The notes beneath the pieces are model-generated. The model did not search any database. It had not been told where the DNA came from and was given only the letters and a program-made list of their open reading frames with translations. A DNA stretch of 36,152 bases, from the NCBI GenBank assembly GCA_050996405.1, contig JBPCRW010000095.1, positions 1-36,152 of the forward strand, read 5' to 3'. Within the stretch, counting starts at the first letter, position 1, and each line of letters begins with the position of its first letter. This DNA is from JBPCRW01 sp050996405 (GTDB lineage: Bacteria > Acidobacteriota > Blastocatellia > Pyrinomonadales > Pyrinomonadaceae). The translations under genes were made by a program, and so were the position numbers. Positions 31,271 through 36,152 of the stretch are shown here, one piece after another.

Positions 31271-31300
31271 GCGGAAGCCCGCTACGCGCGTAAGGGCGCG
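31271..31300. repeat. GC-rich repeat family G2, copy 2
   Basis: GCGGAAGCCCGC then TACGCGCG then TAAGGGCGCG; the ends match copy 1 at 28705-28731. TTCCGC at 31325-31330 may pair with its start, so the whole is part of a larger GC-rich hairpin upstream of cobO. Confidence 0.6.
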
Positions 31301-31368
31301 TTTTCACACTTACTTCGTGCGTGTTTCCGCACTGATTCATCTATCAAATAATTTCGTCCACTTACTTA

Positions 31369-31420
31369 GTCACAAAAACGATTTTTCATTTTGTGATTTT
31401 TGTGACTTTTTGCGGCTAAT
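31369..31420. repeat. Word-repeat hairpin 16 near the nrnA end
   Basis: GTCACAAAAA at 31369-31378 pairs with TTTTTGTGAC at 31397-31406. The run TTTTTGCGGCTAA at 31407-31419 resembles the end of hairpins 6 and 15 (TTTTTGTGGCTA). It lies between the cobO start and the nrnA stop. Confidence 0.65.
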
Positions 31421-31425
31421 TCTAA

Positions 31426-32415
31426 TTAGACCAAACTCAGTTCCGATTTTTCCATCTCGTTATGAAATGCTTCAATCGCTTCAATTAAAGCCGCGACGAT
31501 TTTCGTTTCCCATTCGTTCCAATCGCCTTCGACACGACAGCCCGCCGCGTTTTTATGACCGCCGCCGCCGAATTTTTCCGCCACGCGCGCGACGTTAATG
31601 CCGTCTTTCGAGCGCAGAGAAACGCGATATGCGTTCGGCAGAGTTTCGCGCATATACGCCACTGCTTCGACATCTTTTGCCGCCAGCGGAATGTTGACGA
31701 AACCATTATTGTCGCCGTCAACGGATTCGGCGTTTTCAGACATTTCGAGCGTTTGCCGCATCCATGCGACGCGCCCCGTTTCATCGCGCTTAATCGTCGC
31801 CAAAACCTGCTGCATCAGTTCAATGCGAGACCACGAATAAGAATTATAAACGACTTCGGAAATCTGCGCCGGTTTCGCTCCGGCTTTGACAAGTTCGGAG
31901 GCGACTTTTAAAGTTCGCTCGGTAGTATTCGGAAAATGAAACGAGCCGGTGTCCGTCACCAAAGCCAGATAAACGCATTCGGCAATTTCGCGCGTGATGC
32001 GCCCGCCGATGGCTTTGCAGAGATTGTAAATCATTTCGCCGACTGCCGAAGCCGTCGCGTCAATCCAATTTATCGTGCCGAAATGCGCGCTGGTCGAATG
32101 ATGGTCAATGTTGACGGTCAACTGATTTTCCAAACCCTTGATTCCCGGACGCGCGAGGTCGGAACATTCGATAACGAAAACCGCGTCGTATTTGCCGTTC
32201 ACCTCCGACACGCGCCGGATTTCCTGCGCGCCGGGAAGCTGCAAATAAGCGGCGGGAATCCCGTCACGAACAATAACTTCGGCGTTTTTTCCTAAAGAAC
32301 GCAGCAACCAGCACAATCCCAGTGATGAACCGATACCGTCGCCGTCTGGTCGGACGTGCGTCGTGATGGCAAAATTTTGTTTGTTTTCAATTAGCTCTAC
32401 AACTTGACTTAACAT
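31426..32415 (-). CDS. nrnA: DHH-family phosphoesterase (NrnA-like oligoribonuclease / pAp phosphatase)
   Basis: Degrades short RNAs and 3'-phosphoadenosine 5'-phosphate. DHH domain motifs are present: THVRPDGDGIGSSLGL, ECSDLARPG, NIDHHSTSAHFG, and TDTGSFHFPNTT; DHHA1 has GGGGHKNAAGC near the C-terminus. Length about 329 is right. ATG at 32415 follows an upstream TTG in the repeat. It is the last visible gene of the nusA-infB-rbfA operon; nrnA after rbfA is a common order. Heptamer element 17 separates it from rbfA. Confidence 0.9.
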   Translation of the reverse strand: MLSQVVELIENKQNFAITTHVRPDGDGIGSSLGLCWLLRSLGKNAEVIVRDGIPAAYLQLPGAQEIRRVSEVNGKYDAVFVIECSDLARPGIKGLENQLTVNIDHHSTSAHFGTINWIDATASAVGEMIYNLCKAIGGRITREIAECVYLALVTDTGSFHFPNTTERTLKVASELVKAGAKPAQISEVVYNSYSWSRIELMQQVLATIKRDETGRVAWMRQTLEMSENAESVDGDNNGFVNIPLAAKDVEAVAYMRETLPNAYRVSLRSKDGINVARVAEKFGGGGHKNAAGCRVEGDWNEWETKIVAALIEAIEAFHNEMEKSELSLV

Positions 32416-32418
32416 CAA

Positions 32419-32495
32419 AAAATGGAAAATGGAAAATGGAAAACGGAAAATGAAAACATTTTCTATTCTCCGTTTTCTATTTTCAGTTCTCCGTT
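32419..32495. repeat. Heptamer element 17 (word ATGGAAA), inside the rbfA 3' end
   Basis: The left arm (32419-32456) is made of ATGGAAA words with one ACGGAAA. The right arm (32459-32495), read as reverse complement, has AACGGAGAACTGAAAATAGA-type words. It includes the rbfA stop codon and last codons and ends four bases from the nrnA ATG. Confidence 0.75.
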
Positions 32496-32828
32496 AGCAT
32501 TCAGGTCTTCTAAAATTTTATCAATCCGTCCGGCTTTTTCTTCAACCGTGTCGCGGACGAAATGGATGTGCGGCGCGTGATGCAAATCCAGATTAAGCGC
32601 GAGCTGCCCGCGCACAAAATTTTCCGCGTTATGCAGGGCTTTCATCGCTTCCTGAATTTCTTTTTCATCGCCGGCAACCGTCACAAAAACCTTCGCGTCG
32701 CGCTTATCGTCTAACACTTTGACATCCGTGACAGTTACGGCAATCAGGCGCGGGTCATCTAATTCATAACCGACGATTTCCGTAATTTCTTCGCGTAATT
32801 GTTCGGCAACTCTTTCAGGTCTTCTCAT
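32463..32828 (-). CDS. rbfA: Ribosome-binding factor A
   Basis: 30S assembly factor needed for 16S rRNA 5'-end maturation and cold adaptation. KH-like fold: MRRPERVAEQLREEITEIVGYELDDPRL, VTVTDVKVLDDKRDAKVFVTV, LALNLDLHHAPHIHFVRDT. The normal end is near ILEDLN; the extra ANGELKIENGE is encoded by heptamer element 17. The ATG overlaps the toxin stop codon (ATGA), so rbfA is likely coupled to the toxin gene. infB-rbfA order is conserved in bacteria; here a toxin-antitoxin pair sits between them. Confidence 0.92.
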   Translation of the reverse strand: MRRPERVAEQLREEITEIVGYELDDPRLIAVTVTDVKVLDDKRDAKVFVTVAGDEKEIQEAMKALHNAENFVRGQLALNLDLHHAPHIHFVRDTVEEKAGRIDKILEDLNANGELKIENGE

Positions 32829-33088
32829 TTTTTATAATGAAATTTACAAGAATATATGACGATTTCATCATCATAAACTTTATAAACTAACCTATGTTCG
32901 TCTGTGATGCGTCTTGACCACAAGCCTTTCAATTCGTGCTTCAACGGTTCGGGTTTGCCGATGCCGGAAAACGGATTGCGTCCGATGTCTTTGATGAGTT
33001 CGATTATGCGAGTTTGTATTTTTATGTTTTCACTCGCCCACAAATTGAAATCTGCAAAGGCTTCCGGGAAGAACGCAATCCTTCTCAT
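32825..33088 (-). CDS. YoeB-family mRNA interferase toxin
   Basis: An 87-residue Txe/YoeB toxin. The signature NPFSGIGKPEPLKHELKG, then LWSRRITDEHRLVYKV, and the terminal SCKFHY include the catalytic Glu, Arg and His known from E. coli YoeB. It acts as a ribosome-dependent mRNA endonuclease, kept inactive by the antitoxin. Both ends overlap neighbours by ATGA (antitoxin stop and rbfA start). The toxin gene is therefore translated within the infB-rbfA transcript, not as an independent unit. Confidence 0.9.
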   Translation of the reverse strand: MRRIAFFPEAFADFNLWASENIKIQTRIIELIKDIGRNPFSGIGKPEPLKHELKGLWSRRITDEHRLVYKVYDDEIVIYSCKFHYKK

Positions 33089-33321
33089 AAATTTTCGATA
33101 TCAACATAAATTCGCTTTTTCGGGTCTTCCGCATCGCGCATCGCTTGTTCTAAATGCTGACGATTGGCTTCGTTCGACAGCAGATATTCGGTCGTGTCCT
33201 GTTCTTCGTCTTCAACCAGAATAATAACTTCGACTTCTTTTCCAATCGGTAATTCAGGCGAGCGAATTTCAACCGTTCCGTCTTCTCGAACAATCGTTTT
33301 TTCTCTGATTCCCGTAATCAT
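33085..33321 (-). CDS. YefM/Phd-like antitoxin of the YoeB toxin
   Basis: A 78-residue protein. The C-terminal half has YLLSNEANRQHLEQAM, the typical toxin-binding end of YefM/Phd antitoxins; the N-terminal half (VREDGTVEIRSPELPIGKEVEVIILVE) is beta-rich and more like an AbrB-type or DUF fold than the usual YefM DNA-binding fold. ATG at 33321 lies one base after the infB stop TAA; the longer frame to 33351 would overlap infB. Autoregulation would need an internal promoter in infB; none is obvious. Confidence 0.8.
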   Translation of the reverse strand: MITGIREKTIVREDGTVEIRSPELPIGKEVEVIILVEDEEQDTTEYLLSNEANRQHLEQAMRDAEDPKKRIYVDIENL

Positions 33322-33322
33322 C

Positions 33323-36049
33323 TTACAACTCCGTCGCCGCAATTCTTTCAATCACGAACGCTTCGATTTCATCATTGACTTTGATGTCGTTGAAATTGAC
33401 CAAACCAATTCCGCACTCGAAACCTTGACGAACTTCGGAAGCGTCTTCTTTGAAACGTTTGAGCGAGGAAATATCGCCTTCCCACGCAACTACGCCGTCG
33501 CGGATAAGTCTTGCTTTTGCCTGTCTGCGGATAACGCCGTCGGTCACGCGGCAGCCCGCAATCGTGCCGATTTTCGTAACCTTGAAAACTTCCTGCACGA
33601 GTGCTTTGCCGAGAATATTTTCGCGTTCAATCGCGTCGAGCATTCCAATCATCGCCGCGCGAATTTCTTCTTCGACTTTGTAAATAATCGAGTGCAGGCG
33701 AATGTCAACTTCTTCCTGTTTCGCTACTTCCGCCGCGCGGGTTTCCGGTCGGACGTTAAAACCGATGATGACAACCGCCGTCTGCGTGTTGTCAGCTTGC
33801 GTGGCGGACGCGAGCAAAACGTCGGATTCGGTAATCGCGCCAACGCCGGAACGAATAACGCGAACCTTAACCTTGTCGGTTGAAAGTTTTTCGAGTGTTG
33901 CGCGAAGAACTTCGATTGAACCCTGCACGTCGGTTTTCAAAACGACGAGCAGTTCCTTGACTTCCGCTTGTCCGAGCGATTCGATGCCGCGTTTGGTCGT
34001 CTTGAGCATCGCAATCTGACGCGCCAGCATCTGGCGTTGACCGGCAATCGAAACCGCCTGGTCAATGTTGGCAACCACCTGAAAAGTGTCGCCCGCGTGC
34101 GGAACACCCTGCAATCCTAAAACTTCGACGGGTGTCGCGGGTGCGGCTTCGGTCACAATTTCGCCCCGGTCGCTGAACATCGCGCGGACTTTGCCGTGAA
34201 CCTGTCCGACGATAAACGGGTCGCCGACGCGCAGAGTTCCCTGCTGAACCAAAACCGTCGCCACCGAGCCGCGTCCCTTGTCGAGTTTCGATTCCAGCAC
34301 TACACCGGAAGCGCGCCGTGTTGGGCTGGCTTTCAAGTCCATAATATCGGCTTGCAGCAAAACAGTCGTCAGCAAAGTTTCCAGATTTTCGTGTTTTTTC
34401 GCCGAAACCGGAATCATTTCCGTATCGCCGCCCCAATCCTGCGGCTGCAATCCGTTTGTCGCCAGACCTTGTTTTACTTTGTCCGTATTGGCATCGGGCT
34501 TGTCAATTTTGTTGATGGCGACGATTATCGGAACATTGGCGGCTTTTGAATGTTCAATGGCTTCAACGGTTTGCGGCATCACGCCGTCATCCGCCGCGAC
34601 GACGAGAATCACCACGTCGGTTGCTTTCGCGCCGCGCGCCCGCATCATTGTAAAGGCTTCGTGACCGGGCGTGTCGAGAAAGACAACACGCCGCTTTTCA
34701 TTGAAATTGTCCGCGCTCGGAACTTCGACGCTGTATGCGCCGATGTGCTGCGTGATTCCACCCGCTTCGCCTTCGGCAACATTGGCGGAACGAATCGCGT
34801 CGAGCAGCGAAGTTTTTCCGTGGTCAACGTGACCCATCACGGTGACAACCGGCGCGCGCGCCAATTCGACATCATCGGATTCCGAAGCGATAAGTTCTTC
34901 AAATTCCTGCTCGATAACCATTTCTTCAAACGGCACGAAACTGACATCATAGCCGTAGCCCGTGCCGAGTTCAGCCGCTAATTTTTCGCCAATCGGCTGG
35001 TTGAGCGTCGCAAAAACGCCGCGTTTGATTAAAAGCTGAACGACATCTTTCGGAATGATGCCGAGTCTTTCGGCGAAATCGCGCACCGTCGCGCCTTCGG
35101 TCAAACGAACGGATTTTAATTCGGAAGCATTGATATTTCCAATCTGGTCGAGAATGCGTTCTTCGATTGGTTTGACGCGCGCCACGTTTAAATCCCGTTC
35201 GTCAAAGCGTCCGCCCCTCGCGTCGTTGCGGCGGTCATTACCTTTTTTGCCGGAAGAACGTCCGAGCCTTTTGCGATTGTCCGCAGGCGGAATATAAATT
35301 TCTTTCGGCGTTTTGGTTTCGCCCGGCGTGCCGTGCATTTGCTGCGGATTTCCGGCGCGAACATTTCTGAAATCTTTTCTGCCGCCGCGCTCGCGTTCCG
35401 TCTGCGCTCTTTCAATTTTCTGCGCGGGCTGCTGGACGGCGACAACTCTTTCACCCTGTTTGAAACCTTGTTTTAAGGCTTCGGGCGTTAATGTGAGTTT
35501 TCTTTGAATCGTTTTTCCGGTCGGCTTAAAAACTCTCGGAGAAGTGACCGGATTTGCGTTCGGCTTTTCTTCGGTTTTTGTTTCGATTGCCGGAGAAACC
35601 GGAGCAACCGGAGATTTCTCCTCTGTTGCTGCTTCAATCGCAGGCTGAATTTCTTCCGGTTCTCTAACCGGCTCGGCGACAATTTCCGCCGGAGCGACGG
35701 GCGGCTGTTTCTTCCGTCTTAGTATTTTGGTAGATGTTTTCGGCTGTTCTTCCGCCGCTTCTTTAGCTAATGCTGGTGTAATATTTTCTTCCTTTTCGAG
35801 TTCTTCAAACGGCTGTGCGGGTTCTGCCGCCGAAGGTTCAACTAATGTCGGCGTTTCTTCCGCGACCAGAGATTTCTTAATGACTTTGATGCCGCGCGCC
35901 GGTTGAGTTTCCTTTTTCGGGAAATACTTGCTGCGAATTTTATCGGCGAGTTCCTTGCTGACCGAGTTTGACGGCACACTTACATCTACGCCTTCGCGGC
36001 GCAGTTCTTCCATTACACGCTTGGTGCTCTGCTTGAGTTCTTGTGCCAT
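33323..36049 (-). CDS. infB: Translation initiation factor IF-2
   Basis: GTPase that places initiator tRNA on the 30S subunit. Domains: IF2_N helical domain (residues 1-45, KQSTKRVMEELRREGVDVSV), a long disordered Pro/Glu/Lys-rich linker with an RGGRKDF basic patch (about 50-295), a second IF2-associated domain (RVKPIEERILDQIGN, then ATVRDFAERLGI), then the G domain: GHVDHGKTS at 406-414, DTPGHEAF, and NKIDKPDAN; domains II-IV follow. Length (908) is typical of proteobacterial and acidobacterial IF-2. ATG at 36049. The antitoxin start is one base after its stop. Confidence 0.96.
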   Translation of the reverse strand: MAQELKQSTKRVMEELRREGVDVSVPSNSVSKELADKIRSKYFPKKETQPARGIKVIKKSLVAEETPTLVEPSAAEPAQPFEELEKEENITPALAKEAAEEQPKTSTKILRRKKQPPVAPAEIVAEPVREPEEIQPAIEAATEEKSPVAPVSPAIETKTEEKPNANPVTSPRVFKPTGKTIQRKLTLTPEALKQGFKQGERVVAVQQPAQKIERAQTERERGGRKDFRNVRAGNPQQMHGTPGETKTPKEIYIPPADNRKRLGRSSGKKGNDRRNDARGGRFDERDLNVARVKPIEERILDQIGNINASELKSVRLTEGATVRDFAERLGIIPKDVVQLLIKRGVFATLNQPIGEKLAAELGTGYGYDVSFVPFEEMVIEQEFEELIASESDDVELARAPVVTVMGHVDHGKTSLLDAIRSANVAEGEAGGITQHIGAYSVEVPSADNFNEKRRVVFLDTPGHEAFTMMRARGAKATDVVILVVAADDGVMPQTVEAIEHSKAANVPIIVAINKIDKPDANTDKVKQGLATNGLQPQDWGGDTEMIPVSAKKHENLETLLTTVLLQADIMDLKASPTRRASGVVLESKLDKGRGSVATVLVQQGTLRVGDPFIVGQVHGKVRAMFSDRGEIVTEAAPATPVEVLGLQGVPHAGDTFQVVANIDQAVSIAGQRQMLARQIAMLKTTKRGIESLGQAEVKELLVVLKTDVQGSIEVLRATLEKLSTDKVKVRVIRSGVGAITESDVLLASATQADNTQTAVVIIGFNVRPETRAAEVAKQEEVDIRLHSIIYKVEEEIRAAMIGMLDAIERENILGKALVQEVFKVTKIGTIAGCRVTDGVIRRQAKARLIRDGVVAWEGDISSLKRFKEDASEVRQGFECGIGLVNFNDIKVNDEIEAFVIERIAATEL

Positions 36050-36109
36050 GTCGTAAATACGAACTTTGTTACCTGGTATTTAATTTCCCTATGTTTATAA
36101 TCTAGAAAA

Positions 36110-36152
36110 CTATTTATTCTCTTCGCCCGAAATTTCTCCCGCGCCTTCTGTT
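36110..36152 (-). CDS. nusA: End of NusA (partial, 5' part outside window)
   Basis: The last 14 codons in view read TEGAGEISGEENK and stop (TAG, 36110-36112). The acidic tail and its place 60 bases before infB fit the C-terminus of the transcription elongation factor NusA, which almost always precedes infB. The assignment depends on synteny, since no domain is visible. Confidence 0.5.
   Translation of the reverse strand, partial: TEGAGEISGEENK

Noticed and set aside
31233..31425. Cobalamin riboswitch upstream of cobO
   Set aside because: No B12-box-like sequence or conserved core is visible; the region contains G2 and hairpin 16.
583..32495. REP/RAYT or MITE family for the hairpins
   Set aside because: Word sequences differ between loci, so copies of one mobile sequence cannot explain them, and no transposase is in view. 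Only G1 and G2 keep sequence identity.

Overview
This window reads as chromosomal DNA of a Gram-negative (diderm) heterotroph, most likely an acidobacterium of the Blastocatellia type. This placement is an inference. It rests on CMP-Kdo synthesis for LPS, an outer-membrane receptor with an N-terminal carboxypeptidase-regulatory domain, secreted FecR and zinc-ribbon/proline-rich proteins, and PE synthesis by Psd plus PssA. No rRNA, phage, IS transposase or CRISPR array is visible.

Layout. 1-5.1 kb: 3' end of an SbcD/Mre11-like nuclease gene, a LON substrate-binding-domain protein, kdsB, a CPBP membrane protease, a secreted FecR protein and a small unknown. 5.2-9.9 kb: a minus-strand run with an RsbU-like GAF/PP2C phosphatase, an ImmA/IrrE-like protein, an HRDC protein, nuoI, a zinc-ribbon/DUF4190 protein and ndk. 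9.9-11.9 kb: a DUF5615/DUF433 toxin-antitoxin pair, a small secreted protein and sucD. 12-15.8 kb: an accessory island with two small secreted six-cysteine proteins, a TlpA-like redoxin with a damaged 5' end, an internally deleted TonB-type receptor and an unknown helical protein. 16-21 kb: a beta-CASP metallo-beta-lactamase protein, sucC, pepA, smpB and tRNA-Gln. 21.2-26.9 kb: a thioesterase, an iron-permease-like protein, then tadA, tRNA-Ser(CGA), tRNA-Ser(GGA), SRP RNA and dnaX (the B. subtilis tadA-scr-dnaX order) with one secreted protein gene inserted. 27-32.4 kb: psd-pssA, a DegT aminotransferase, nth, cobO and nrnA. 32.4-36.1 kb: the operon nusA(end)-infB-[antitoxin-YoeB toxin]-rbfA-nrnA, with a toxin-antitoxin pair set between infB and rbfA through 1-nt spacing and ATGA overlaps.

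The most unusual feature is a dispersed system of intergenic elements. About seventeen loci carry short tandem words, nearly all with a 7-nt period, and usually folded as an inverted repeat with up to 31 perfectly paired bases. The word differs at almost every locus (GTCAATC, AATGGTA, TTATCAA, GATTTTG, ATGGAAA, GTGGTGG, GCAAAAT and others), but the architecture is constant. The elements abut start and stop codons, supply the last residues of several proteins, and at 29855-29927 form a symmetric pair of sigma70-like promoters facing two genes. At 23073-23158 the heptamers are permuted between the two arms as whole modules. A separate 147-bp array at 11998-12144 is built of seven 21-nt units, each three heptamers long. 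Two GC-rich repeat families are also present, one of which sits in frame inside the metallo-beta-lactamase gene.
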